Below are positions 35,881 through 46,182 of a DNA stretch of 64,000 bases, in pieces. The first letter of the stretch is position 1; every line of letters starts with the position of its first letter. The DNA lies in NCBI GenBank assembly GCA_023423535.1, contig JAFAFL010000097.1:1-64000 (forward strand). The letters are read 5' to 3'. The position numbers and the translations under genes were made by a program. The stretch is from Pseudomonadota bacterium (GTDB lineage Bacteria > Myxococcota > Myxococcia > Myxococcales > Myxococcaceae). The notes beneath the pieces are model-generated. The model did no database searches, was not told the origin of the DNA, and saw only the letters and a program-made list of their open reading frames with translations.

Positions 35881-37571
35881 CTCGCCGCCTCGCCGGATGC
35901 CTCGCCGCGCGCTGCCGCCTCGCCCGTGCTCACCGCCCGCAGCGGGTGCAGGTGCCGGTTGTTCGGATGGAGCCCCTCCACCCACGGCTTGGCGAAGTCG
36001 CTGTAGCTGTAGATGTAGAGCGGGATGACGGGGAGCTCTTCCACGGCGAGCCTCTCGGCCTCGGCGTAGGCGCGGTTGCGTTCCTCCTGCCCCAGGCTCC
36101 GCAGGCCTCGCTCCAGCGCCTCTCCGTACGCGTCGCGATGCCAACGCGCATGGTTCTGTGAAGAGCCGGGCCGGAGCACCTCGAGGAACGACGAGGGATC
36201 CTGGTAGTCCGCCCACCAACCGCCGCGCGCGATGAGGAAGTCTCCGGACGCGAGCCGGTCGAGGTGGACCTTGTACTCCATGTTGTAGAGCTCGACGGTG
36301 ATGCCCAGGTGCTCGCGCCACATCGACTGCAAGGCCTCGGCGACCTGCCGGTGCGACTCGTCGGTGTTGTACTGATAGGTGAGCGTCGGGAAGCCGCGGC
36401 CTTCGGGGAAGCCGGCCTCCGCCAGCAGCGCGCGCGCCCTCGTGGGATCGAACTCTTCACCGCGCGGCGAGACGTAGCCGGTGCTATCGCGCAACAGCTC
36501 GTCGGGCACGAGGTGCGTCAGCGGCTTCTGTCCCGCCTTCAGCACCCGCAGCGCGATCGCCTCCTTGTCCACCGCGAGGTTCAGCGCCCGCCGCACCCTA
36601 ACGTCGTCCAGCGGCGCGCGCTCCGTCTGCAGCCAGAGGAAGTAGGTCCCCAGCCGCAGCGCACTCCGGTAGTCGCGGTAGCCGCGCGCACGCACGAAGG
36701 GCTCGCTCTCGGGCGGCACCCTCGCGTTCGACCCGAGCCAGTCCAGGGTGCCCGTCTGGTAGAGCCGGAGTGCCGTGCGCGAATCGTCGATGGCCATCGC
36801 CACCGCGCGCTGCAGCTTCACGTGCTGCGCGTCCCAGTAGGTCTCGCTCTTCTCGAGGACGATCTCGTAGCGCAGCCGCCAGCTCTTCAAGACGAACGGC
36901 CCGTTGCCGATCAGATGCTCCGGCCGCGTCCACTGCTCGCCGAAACGTTCGACGACGTCACGACGCAAGGGGAAGAAGGGCGAGTAGGCAGTGAGCTCGA
37001 GGAACCACGGCGCCGGATACTCGAGCCTGACCTCCAGCGTCTTCGGTCCGCGCGCGCGCACGCCGAGCTGTGCCGGATCGCGCAGCTTGCCGCGCGAGAA
37101 GGCCTCGCCGTTGCGGATGACCCACAGCATGTTCGCGTACTGCGCGCCGGTCAGCGGATCGAGCACGCGCGTCCACGCGTAGGTGAAGTCGGTCGCGGTC
37201 ACCGGCCGCCCGTCGCTCCACTGCGCGTCGCGAAGGTGGAAGGTCCACGTCAGCCCGTCCTCGGAGACCTCCCAGCGCTCCGCCATCCCCGGTTCCGGCG
37301 AGAGCGTGCGCGGGTCGTAGCGGGTGAGGCCCTCGAAGAGCTCGCGGACGAGCGCGTTGCCCGGCGCGTCGTACACGAGCCCCGGATCGAGCGACTGCGG
37401 CTCGGCGCCGTTGTTGAAGAAGAGGGTGCCCGGCGGGTGCTGGCGCTCGAGCGAACCGAAGTAGCCGGCCTCCTCTTTCCGCGTGCACGACGACGAAGCG
37501 GTCGCGGCGAGGCCCAGCAGCGCAGCGAGACACCAGAGCTGAAGCGCGCGCGCCGGGGGTCGCCTCCTCAT
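35877..37571 (-). CDS. oppA: Periplasmic peptide-binding lipoprotein (OppA type)
   Basis: This 564-residue extracytoplasmic solute-binding protein (family 5) supplies peptides to the OppBCDF importer. After a signal peptide (LQLWCLAALLGLAATASSSC) with a slightly unusual lipobox, the mature chain has family features: LFFNNGAEPQSLDPGLVYDA, ELFEGLTRYDP, LTWTFHLRDAQWSDGRPVTA and WWADYQDPSSFLEVL. ATG at 37571 is chosen because the hydrophobic signal follows directly, although the frame stays open for another 600 bp. No strong ribosome site was seen. The C-terminal 20 residues are Ala/Glu/Gly-rich. Being first in the operon, it is probably the most abundantly made component. Confidence 0.9.
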   Translation of the reverse strand: MRRRPPARALQLWCLAALLGLAATASSSCTRKEEAGYFGSLERQHPPGTLFFNNGAEPQSLDPGLVYDAPGNALVRELFEGLTRYDPRTLSPEPGMAERWEVSEDGLTWTFHLRDAQWSDGRPVTATDFTYAWTRVLDPLTGAQYANMLWVIRNGEAFSRGKLRDPAQLGVRARGPKTLEVRLEYPAPWFLELTAYSPFFPLRRDVVERFGEQWTRPEHLIGNGPFVLKSWRLRYEIVLEKSETYWDAQHVKLQRAVAMAIDDSRTALRLYQTGTLDWLGSNARVPPESEPFVRARGYRDYRSALRLGTYFLWLQTERAPLDDVRVRRALNLAVDKEAIALRVLKAGQKPLTHLVPDELLRDSTGYVSPRGEEFDPTRARALLAEAGFPEGRGFPTLTYQYNTDESHRQVAEALQSMWREHLGITVELYNMEYKVHLDRLASGDFLIARGGWWADYQDPSSFLEVLRPGSSQNHARWHRDAYGEALERGLRSLGQEERNRAYAEAERLAVEELPVIPLYIYSYSDFAKPWVEGLHPNNRHLHPLRAVSTGEAAARGEASGEAAR

Positions 37572-37630
37572 CGGACGGCGGAGAGTAATGTGAACGACCC
37601 TTGTCGCCCAGCGCTGCCTCTTCCTCCTCG

Positions 37631-38176
37631 TCAGGCCTCCAGGCGACCACCCGGGACGGCGATCTTCGGAGCGCGGAAGCCCATCGCGATCCACGCGCCG
37701 AGGAGCTTCGCGAAGAAGCCCACCGACTGACTGCGAGCGTTGGGCACGTCGTTCGGGAGCGGAGCGGCATCGCTGCTGCGGTCCGAGGTCATCGTGCGCA
37801 GCTCGAGCTTCGGCACCGCGCCCGCAGGCCAGAGGCAGGCGTAGAGGCTCAGCCAGTGGCCGCTCTGGAACTCGAGAAAGACGGGCGTGTTGCAGCAGGT
37901 CGCGACGACGCGGCGGGTGGGTGACTTCTCCGTCAGCCGGAGCTCCTTCAGGCGCTCGGTGCCGGCGAGGAAGCGGACCCGGTCCTTGCGGTAGAGGACG
38001 AAGCGCGTGCCTCCGTTCTCCTCGGTGAAGCGCAAGCGCGGCGCGGAAGGCAGCGCTCTGAGCCTGCGCCCTGCTTCGCGGCAGCTGTTGCAGTGGCACT
38101 CCGCGGTGATGATCGGATTCTTCTCGGCGACGAGCTGGACGGCGCCGCACCTGCAGTTGAGTCGGGTCTCCATCAT
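37631..38176 (-). CDS. GFA/CENP-V-like zinc-binding protein (DUF6151-like)
   Basis: A 181-residue soluble protein with the Cys pattern of glutathione-dependent formaldehyde-activating (GFA)-like proteins: CRCGAVQL near the N-terminus, ECHCNSCREAG at about residue 30, and ATCCNTPVFLE later, which together would hold structural zinc. The family label does not prove formaldehyde chemistry; many members have no known reaction. Two adjacent ATGs (38176, 38173) could start it. It lies upstream of oppA on the same strand with a 59-bp gap, so it may or may not share the operon. Confidence 0.75.
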   Translation of the reverse strand: MMETRLNCRCGAVQLVAEKNPIITAECHCNSCREAGRRLRALPSAPRLRFTEENGGTRFVLYRKDRVRFLAGTERLKELRLTEKSPTRRVVATCCNTPVFLEFQSGHWLSLYACLWPAGAVPKLELRTMTSDRSSDAAPLPNDVPNARSQSVGFFAKLLGAWIAMGFRAPKIAVPGGRLEA

Positions 38177-38317
38177 GAGAGGGACTGATCGCATGCGCTG
38201 AACTCATCGGTCGCCCTGCAAATGAAGTCGCCCGGCCGACACGCCGCCTTGCCGCCGCGCCGTGCGGGGCTCACCTTGCCAGCGGGCGGGGTCTGGGTGG
38301 CGACGGGGGAGGCGGGG

Positions 38318-39259
38318 ATGGACGTGGGGCTTCTGTGGGTGCCCCTGGGCGTGATGGGGGCTGCCGGGCTGATGGTGGCGGCGTTGAGCTGGGGCTCTTC
38401 GCGTGTGACGGCCTTCCCAGCGATGGGAGCTCCAGGCCTGCTGCGCCCCGGCGTGTGGGCCGCGGCGTTGGGACTGCTCGTGCTGACCTTCGTCGCGCAG
38501 CTCGGGGTCGTGCCGGGGCTTTCCGGTTTCGCGCTCGGCACCGAGACGTTGGCGCTGTTGTGCGGTGTGGCGATGTTGTCCGGCGCGGGTGCGCTGACCT
38601 GGCGAGCGAACCGGTTGCGCCGCAGCGCGGAGCTGGCGATCTCGTCGGAGCCGCTGAGCCTCGATCAGGCGGTGGAGCGCGCGCGTGCGACGGGCAAGCC
38701 GGTGCAGGGGATCTTCCGCGGCCGCATCGCCTCCGACGAAGTGGTGACCTCTCCCTCCGGCGTCGTCTGCGCGTTCTACGCGTCCGAGCTGCGGGCGGGT
38801 GGTGCGGTGCCCGATCGCAAGGGCCCGCTCGTCAGCAGCGAGCGCGGCTTCGGCACCACGCTCTGGCTGAAGGGTGAGCGCGTGACCGCTTCGGTCTCCT
38901 TCCATCCGGAGCTCTTGCGCGCGCCGGAGGAGATCCGCCGCTGCACGGTGTTCTCGCGCATGACCGCCGGCCTTCGCGGCGCGATCGCGGAGGGCGAGCT
39001 GCCGGAGGAGGTGACCGCCTTCGAGCGCATCGGTCGGCTCGGGGACGCGTGCTACGTCGTCGGTGAGCTGCGCGCGGGTCCGGTCTCGGGAGGCTGGGAG
39101 ATCCGCGGGGCGGGGAGTGGCCCTGCGCCGGTGGTCGTCGGTGTGGAGCCGAAGGGGCTCGGAGGCTCGGCGTTGAAGCGGGCGGTCGCATCGTTCGCCG
39201 CCGCGGTGGCGCTGTGCATCGGTGCCGCGTGGCTGCTGGCGAGCTTCGGTCCGCTCTAG
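38318..39259 (+). CDS. Membrane protein with GIDE-like domain
   Basis: This 313-residue protein has two N-terminal membrane helices (~5-25 and ~48-75), possibly a third at ~83-102, a soluble domain (~115-270) and a C-terminal helix (~290-310). The soluble part contains GIFRGRIASDEVVTSPSG then VVCAFYASELR, which resembles the GIDE domain of MULAN-type proteins, but no RING finger is present. ATG at 38318 follows a ggggaggcgggg tract. It sits 37 bp before an Hsp70-like gene on the same strand, so the two are likely co-transcribed. Function unknown; GIDE assignment is by eye. Confidence 0.6.
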   Translation: MDVGLLWVPLGVMGAAGLMVAALSWGSSRVTAFPAMGAPGLLRPGVWAAALGLLVLTFVAQLGVVPGLSGFALGTETLALLCGVAMLSGAGALTWRANRLRRSAELAISSEPLSLDQAVERARATGKPVQGIFRGRIASDEVVTSPSGVVCAFYASELRAGGAVPDRKGPLVSSERGFGTTLWLKGERVTASVSFHPELLRAPEEIRRCTVFSRMTAGLRGAIAEGELPEEVTAFERIGRLGDACYVVGELRAGPVSGGWEIRGAGSGPAPVVVGVEPKGLGGSALKRAVASFAAAVALCIGAAWLLASFGPL

Positions 39260-39296
39260 CTTGCAGGCCGCGCGCGGCCGTGATTGCTGTGGCCGG

Positions 39297-40565
39297 ATGT
39301 CACTGCGGGTTGGGATCGACTTCGGGACCTCGAACAGCGCGGCCGCCATTCCGGGAGCGGACGTCTCCGAGCCGGCACAGGTGCTCTCGCTGGATCCGCA
39401 CGGGGAGGATCCGCGCCTCTTCCGTTCGGCGCTCTTCTTCCCCGAGCACGAGAAGGACGTCTTCGCCGGCGGCGAGGCGATCCTGCGCTACCTCGAGGAC
39501 GACGAGGGCCGCTTCATCCAGTCGGTGAAGACCTTCCTCCCCTCCGCGAGCTTCACCGCCACCGAGATCCGCCGGCGCAGCTACAAGCTCGAGGCGATCG
39601 TCGCGCTGGTGCTGCAGCGGATGCGCGCGCGGATCGAAGAGCTCACCGGGAGCACGATCGACAAGGTCGTGTTCGGAAGGCCCGCGGTGTTCTCGCCGGA
39701 TCCGGAAAAGGACGCGCTGGCGCAGGACCGGCTCACGCGCAGCGCGGAGCTGGCGGGCTTTCCCACGCCGACCTTCGTCATCGAGCCCATCGCCGCGGCG
39801 CTCGGCTACGAGGCGGGTCTCGACCGCGACGAGTGGGTGCTGGTGGGAGACTTCGGCGCGGGCACGAGCGACTTCACCCTGATGCGGCTCGGTCCTTCGC
39901 GGCGCGGCGTGATCGACCGGCGCGAGGACGTGGTGGCCTCGGGCGGCGTGTACATCGGCGGCGACAAGTTCGACGCGGCGCTGGTGGAGCACCGGCTCCT
40001 GCCGCGCTTCGGAGAGGGCGCGACGTACCTCGCGGGCGCGACGAGCCAGCGGCCACTGCCGTTGCCGACGTGGATGCCGCGGCGGGTGCTCGCGTGGCAC
40101 GAGCTGATGCTCCTGCGCGAGCGCAGCACGCTCGAGTTCCTGCGCAACGCGATCGACACCTCGGACCGCCCGAGCGACGTGGAGAACCTCCTGCGGCTGG
40201 TGGAGGAGAACCTCGCGTTCCACCTCTATAGGGCCGTGGAGCGCGCGAAGCGTGAGCTGGGGGAGAGGGACGAGGCGGTGATCCAGTTCTCCGAAGGAGA
40301 CATCGAGCTCGAGGAGCGCGTCACCCGCGCCGAGTTCGAGGCGTGGACCGCGCCCTTGCGGCAGTCGCTGGAGGAGACCGTGGACGGCGTGCTCGCGAGG
40401 GCGGGCGGCGTGCAGCCGGACACGGTGTTCCTCACCGGCGGCACGTCGAAGATCCCGTCGGTCCGCGCGCTCTTCGAGCGGAAGTTCGGCGCGGAGAGAT
40501 TGCGCAGCGGAGACGCGTTCACCTCCGTGGTCGCGGGGCTCGGGCGAGCGGCCGCAACGCTCTAG
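39297..40565 (+). CDS. Hsp70-family ATPase (YegD-like)
   Basis: A 422-residue actin-fold ATPase: VGIDFGTSNSAAAI (phosphate 1), VFGRPAVF, IEPIAAALGYEAG, VLVGDFGAGTSDFTLM (phosphate 2) and VFLTGGTSKIPSVRALFERK (adenosine motif). It lacks the C-terminal peptide-binding domain of DnaK and ends right after the nucleotide domain, as YegD-type proteins do. It follows the GIDE-like membrane gene closely, and it converges on the NACHT gene with only 12 bp between stop codons. Substrate unknown. A role in protein quality control or in gating the neighbouring membrane protein is possible. Confidence 0.88.
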   Translation: MSLRVGIDFGTSNSAAAIPGADVSEPAQVLSLDPHGEDPRLFRSALFFPEHEKDVFAGGEAILRYLEDDEGRFIQSVKTFLPSASFTATEIRRRSYKLEAIVALVLQRMRARIEELTGSTIDKVVFGRPAVFSPDPEKDALAQDRLTRSAELAGFPTPTFVIEPIAAALGYEAGLDRDEWVLVGDFGAGTSDFTLMRLGPSRRGVIDRREDVVASGGVYIGGDKFDAALVEHRLLPRFGEGATYLAGATSQRPLPLPTWMPRRVLAWHELMLLRERSTLEFLRNAIDTSDRPSDVENLLRLVEENLAFHLYRAVERAKRELGERDEAVIQFSEGDIELEERVTRAEFEAWTAPLRQSLEETVDGVLARAGGVQPDTVFLTGGTSKIPSVRALFERKFGAERLRSGDAFTSVVAGLGRAAATL

Positions 40566-40577
40566 AAGGATGACCTC

Positions 40578-43373
40578 TCAGGCGCCGAGGTTTGCCCACT
40601 TCGTCTGCGCATCGTCCTCCCAGAACTCGGCGTGCGGCAGGTAGCGCTGCGCACCGCGGAGGTCGCAGCCGTGGAGCGGAATGCCGGAGGGGAAGGGACC
40701 TTCCGGACGCCATCCCGCCGAGTTGATCCGGTTCACCTGGTTGGCGAAGTAGCGGGGATCCGCGCCGGCCGGTTGGAAGAGCCGCCACGCGTTCGCGCCC
40801 CGGCGCACCTCCGTCTGGCAGCGCCTCGGTCCCAAGCTGCGTTCACTCGCGCCCGCCCACCAGTCGCCTCGCGTGCGCAGCCAGCCGGTCTTCTGCGCGA
40901 TCGCGAAGTGGACGTGCGACGCGAGCCGGAACAGCCCATCCCCGAGGTGCGCGTCCACCGTCGTCGTGCGCTTCGGTTCGAACGCGGGCGCGTAGGAATC
41001 CGGCGCCTGCGGTGCGGCCCACTGGATGATCTCCGCCGCGAAGAGCCCGGGCTGCGGACGCAGGTGCACGCCCTCCGCCCACCAGTCCCACAGGTCGGCC
41101 AATCCGTCGCGCACGCGGAGCCAGGGTTCGAGGTCCCCGCCACGTTCCCGCCGTTCTTCGAGCTCCCGCGAGAGCAGCGCGCGCAGGTGCTCTGAGACGT
41201 CGCGCGACAGCCAGTGTGGACCGAGCAACCTCCCCAGCGATCTCGAGAGAGCGAAGCGCGGATCGTCCCTGCCGAAGTCGCGCCAGTAGTCGGTGCGCTC
41301 GGGCAGAGGGGAGGGCGCCTCGAGCCCCCACGCCTTCAGCGTCTCCACCAGCTCTTCGGCGAAGAGGTACTCGCGGAAGGACGCGTGCAGCAGCTCGATG
41401 CCCTCTGCACCGTCTCGCACGTGGAAGCTGCGGCGCAGCGCGAGCAGCTCTTCCTGCGTGACCCTTCCCTCGAGTCGCGCTGAGAGTTCGCGTTCGGTCA
41501 CCGCCTCCTGCGCCAACGCGCTGGCGGCCACGGCGGCCGAACGGAGGATGCTGCGCAACGTCTCCGGCTCGAGCTCCGATTCCGAACCCGTCAGCGTGAT
41601 CGTCCGATCGACCAGCGCCCGCTGCAGCGCGGTGTGATCGGCCACTGACGGATCATCCGTCCCAGCGAGGACCTGCAGCGCGAGGTGCGCCAGCAGCGGC
41701 GTGCCGAGCACCTCCAGGCTGCCGCAATCCATTGCGCCGTGCTGCTTCCGGCGACGGCCCTTCGCGCGTTTCGTTCGACTCTTCTGGTCCGGACCACCGA
41801 CACCTACGCCTGCGTTTGCACGTGCCCGTGCACGGAAGTCGCGCGTGTACTTCACCAGCACCGGCTCCAGCTTCGACCCATCCCAGCGCCGCCACGCGGA
41901 GCTCATGGGCGCCGTCAGGGGCCTCACGTCCAGCGCGGTTCCCACGCGCCGAACGAGCTCTCGCAGGCGCTCTGGCCGCAGCGGCCGGAGGCTGAAGACG
42001 GGGGTCGCGTCGCGAAGAAAGTGGCTCTCGGTCAGATCCCGTCCGGGCCTGCCGGTGAGGATCACGCGGACGGGCGCGCCGCCGGAGGTGGGGGAGAGGT
42101 ACTCCGCGCGAACCTGCTCGAGCATGCGGGACACTCGGTCGCGGAAGTCTCGGCTCACCGAGAGCGGGAGCTCGTCCCAGCCATCGAGCACGAGCACGTA
42201 CGGACAGATCCGCGCGCCACGAAACGGCACCGCGCTTCCGCTCCGGAAGATCGCGCCATCGAGAAAGAGCGCGTCGGGCGCAGGCTTCGTCGTCCCGTGC
42301 GGCACCTCCACCGCGTGCGGCAGGGCCTCGCGCAGATGGACGTCGAGCCGCAGGTCGCGCAGGCGAACCCGCACCGGCCGCAGCCCTTCGTCCTGAAGCC
42401 GCGCACACAGCGCGAGCGTGAACGCCGTCTTCCCGCTGCCCGCCGCGCCCTGGATCACCACCGCGTCCCGGAACTTCGGATCCGCCAGCCGCGCGAGGAC
42501 CTCCTCCATCAGGTCGTGCCGTCCGCCGACCTCCTCGCGAAACGGGTCCACGCGCTTCGAGCGACCCGTCAGCTCTCGCCCCGTGCACCTGCCTGCCTCG
42601 GCCGCGACGTACACGTCCGACAGCGCGAAGGGCTCGGAGTCGAAGAGCGGCTGCGTTTCGAAAAGCGACCTCTGCAGCCGGCCATGTGCGGCCAGCGCGG
42701 CGAAGGCCACCCGCTCCCGGGCGCCCAGCCCGAGCAGGTCGGTGAACGGCTTGAAGCGTTCCGCGGTCGCGCCGTGGGAGAGCAGTGCCTTCAGCGTCGG
42801 CACGAAGCGTTCACGGACGCCGACCGACAACGCGGTCACCTGCGCGGGCCGGTAGCCCACGCCCTCCGCCACACTGCGGAAGGTCTCGTCCGCGCGCGAG
42901 ACGAACGGATGGCAGAGCGCGTCCTCGAGCGAGAACGTGCCCAGATCGATCGCGTGCAACTCTCCGTTTTCACCCGCGTTTTCGACCCGCGCCTTCAGCT
43001 GGGCCCGCAGCTCCGGCGGGACCTCGCGCGCCTGATCCGGACGGCCGACGTGCGCGACCGCCTGTTCCACCGCGCGCTGGTACGCGACCGTGCACGCGAG
43101 CCACCCGAGCACCAACGGATCCGGCTGCTTCGTCCAGCGCTCGAACGCGCGCATCACGAAGCGCACCGGCGGCACCACGTCGCTCACCACCTCGCCGACG
43201 ACTCCTGCCCACGGCACCGCGGCGGCGACGGCGGCGGGGAAATCCGTGTCGCGAAATCCCTCGATGGCGGTCCAGAGGAACTCGGTCACCGAACGCAGGT
43301 GACCCATCAATGGATGCGGATCGCTTCGGCGCAGGGCGTGGGGGAGCGCGGTCGTCACGCCCTCATTGTGCAC
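40578..43373 (-). CDS. NACHT-domain STAND NTPase (bacterial NLR-like)
   Basis: This 931-residue signal-transduction ATPase has a mostly helical N-terminal ~290 residues without recognised effector motif. The NACHT core has Walker A GAAGSGKTAF (~308-317), Walker B LVLDGWDEL (~394-402, the D-x2-DE form typical of NACHT) and the sensor ILTGRPGRD (~437). A helical/winged-helix region follows, and the C-terminal ~250 residues contain Trp-rich segments and a short pentapeptide-like HGCDLRGAQRYLPHAEF near the end. NACHT proteins in bacteria include anti-phage defence proteins. Unlike the TIR island, its codon use is like its neighbours. GTG at 43373 or 43358 are both possible starts, 7 bp after the sigma-54 activator. 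Confidence 0.82.
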   Translation of the reverse strand: MHNEGVTTALPHALRRSDPHPLMGHLRSVTEFLWTAIEGFRDTDFPAAVAAAVPWAGVVGEVVSDVVPPVRFVMRAFERWTKQPDPLVLGWLACTVAYQRAVEQAVAHVGRPDQAREVPPELRAQLKARVENAGENGELHAIDLGTFSLEDALCHPFVSRADETFRSVAEGVGYRPAQVTALSVGVRERFVPTLKALLSHGATAERFKPFTDLLGLGARERVAFAALAAHGRLQRSLFETQPLFDSEPFALSDVYVAAEAGRCTGRELTGRSKRVDPFREEVGGRHDLMEEVLARLADPKFRDAVVIQGAAGSGKTAFTLALCARLQDEGLRPVRVRLRDLRLDVHLREALPHAVEVPHGTTKPAPDALFLDGAIFRSGSAVPFRGARICPYVLVLDGWDELPLSVSRDFRDRVSRMLEQVRAEYLSPTSGGAPVRVILTGRPGRDLTESHFLRDATPVFSLRPLRPERLRELVRRVGTALDVRPLTAPMSSAWRRWDGSKLEPVLVKYTRDFRARARANAGVGVGGPDQKSRTKRAKGRRRKQHGAMDCGSLEVLGTPLLAHLALQVLAGTDDPSVADHTALQRALVDRTITLTGSESELEPETLRSILRSAAVAASALAQEAVTERELSARLEGRVTQEELLALRRSFHVRDGAEGIELLHASFREYLFAEELVETLKAWGLEAPSPLPERTDYWRDFGRDDPRFALSRSLGRLLGPHWLSRDVSEHLRALLSRELEERRERGGDLEPWLRVRDGLADLWDWWAEGVHLRPQPGLFAAEIIQWAAPQAPDSYAPAFEPKRTTTVDAHLGDGLFRLASHVHFAIAQKTGWLRTRGDWWAGASERSLGPRRCQTEVRRGANAWRLFQPAGADPRYFANQVNRINSAGWRPEGPFPSGIPLHGCDLRGAQRYLPHAEFWEDDAQTKWANLGA

Positions 43374-43380
43374 GGGCTCG

Positions 43381-44940
<1,560 letters not shown>

Positions 44941-44952
44941 CCGCGCTCCTCT

Positions 44953-45786
44953 CTAGCCGCAGAGCACGATGCGCTTGCCCTCGCGCGCCGGCTCCGCGCT
45001 GCTGCACCAGGTGCGCGCCTCCTCGGCCATGTTCTCCACCATGTCGTCGTTGTGCGCGGGGTCGTGGTGGAAGAGGAGCAGCCGCTTCGCGCCGACCATC
45101 GATGCGATCTTCGCGGCCTCGATCATCGTGGAGTGACCCCAGCCCTTGCGCGGAGGACCGGAGCGCCCTTCGTATTCGTCCGGCGTGTACTGGCCGTCGA
45201 GGCACAGCGCGTCCACGCCGCTCATCGCCCGCGCGATCTCTTCGGGCAGCGTGTCGTGGGAGAGCTCCACGTCGGTGGCGTAGAAGAAGGCGCGGCCGTC
45301 CGCTTCGATCCGGTAGCCGAGACATCCTTGAGGATGCGGCAGGGCGACGGGCAGCACGCGGAAGGGGCCGGCCTCGAACGCGTGGCCAGCGAGGGCGCTG
45401 CGAAACTCGAGCGAGCCCTTCATCGCGGAGAGCGGAACGGGGAAGGACGGCGGCTGCATCTGCTTGTCGAGCACCGCGCGCAGAGAGTGGTCACCGCCTT
45501 CGCCGGGGCCGTAGAGCGTCAGCGAAGAGCCGGGCAGATAGGCCGGCGTGAAGAAGGGGAAGCCCTGCACGTGGTCCCAGTGCAGGTGGCTCCACAACAT
45601 CGTGGCCTCCAGCTGACCCGCCTTCACCATCGCGTCCCCGAGGCCTCGCACGCCGGTCCCCGCATCGAGGATCAGCCGGTGTCCGCCATGGGTGAGCTCC
45701 ACGCACGAGGTGTTTCCGCCGATCCGCGCGACGTGCGAACCCGACGCCGCCACACTTCCTCGAACGCCCCAGAACCGAACCTCCAT
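44953..45786 (-). CDS. Metallo-beta-lactamase-fold hydrolase
   Basis: A 277-residue MBL-fold enzyme starting MEVRFWGVRGSVAASG, with the metal-binding motif SHLHWDHVQGFPFF and later DGQYTPDEY, GHSTMIEAAKIA and LLLFHHDPAHNDD. It is of the class often annotated as ribonuclease Z-like or phosphoribosyl cyclic phosphodiesterase-like (PhnP); no phosphonate genes are near, so the substrate is open. An aaggagg ribosome site lies 7 bases before ATG 45786. The sigma-54 activator gene starts 12 bp downstream on the same strand, suggesting one transcript. Confidence 0.87.
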   Translation of the reverse strand: MEVRFWGVRGSVAASGSHVARIGGNTSCVELTHGGHRLILDAGTGVRGLGDAMVKAGQLEATMLWSHLHWDHVQGFPFFTPAYLPGSSLTLYGPGEGGDHSLRAVLDKQMQPPSFPVPLSAMKGSLEFRSALAGHAFEAGPFRVLPVALPHPQGCLGYRIEADGRAFFYATDVELSHDTLPEEIARAMSGVDALCLDGQYTPDEYEGRSGPPRKGWGHSTMIEAAKIASMVGAKRLLLFHHDPAHNDDMVENMAEEARTWCSSAEPAREGKRIVLCG

Positions 45787-46182
45787 GTCAGCCTCCTTGC
45801 TTCGGCACCGTGACGCCGGCGCCGCATCCGGGAAGTGACCTGAGCAGCGGATGTGCCAGCGGTAACCTCGCGGAATCACTGCAATGCGACCGCGCCGGAC
45901 GGGAGCGATGATCCAGAGTGGTGCAGTGAGGGTGATCGAAGGTGGAGCGGTAGAGGTCTCTTCGCCGGCCTGAGTGAGTGTCACTCACACCCTCCGTGCG
46001 TCGCACTGCGGGGCATCCGGCGATTTGGGCTGCCATGTCCGTCCCTCGCGGTATGAGCCATTTCCAGTTTCGACCTGTCCGCAGGCCGCTCAGGCAGTCA
46101 CAGTTTTTCTGTTTGAAGCGGACTGTCTGTGTGTGCAGATTTTTTGTCGTAACCGCGATTTTACAGTCGCCAAAAGTGAGAC
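45787..46182. other. Divergent intergenic region with palindrome and AT-rich promoter-like stretch
   Basis: This is the longest unique non-coding stretch (about 400 bp) outside the repeats. It separates the divergent hydrolase and glycosyltransferase genes. It contains a 15-bp perfect palindrome at 45974-45988 and, from about 46098 to 46175, an unusually AT-rich segment with T-runs (cagtttttctgttt, cagattttttgtcg, gattttacag) that is the most promoter-like patch near the glycosyltransferase start. No small gene or terminator is convincing. Confidence 0.5.
45974..45988. promoter_or_regulatory. 15-bp perfect inverted repeat, candidate operator
   Basis: gtgagtg-t-cactcac is a perfect 7-1-7 palindrome lying 188 bp upstream of the hydrolase start and about 195 bp upstream of the glycosyltransferase start. 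It could bind a dimeric regulator acting on either gene. No regulator gene is adjacent. Confidence 0.5.
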
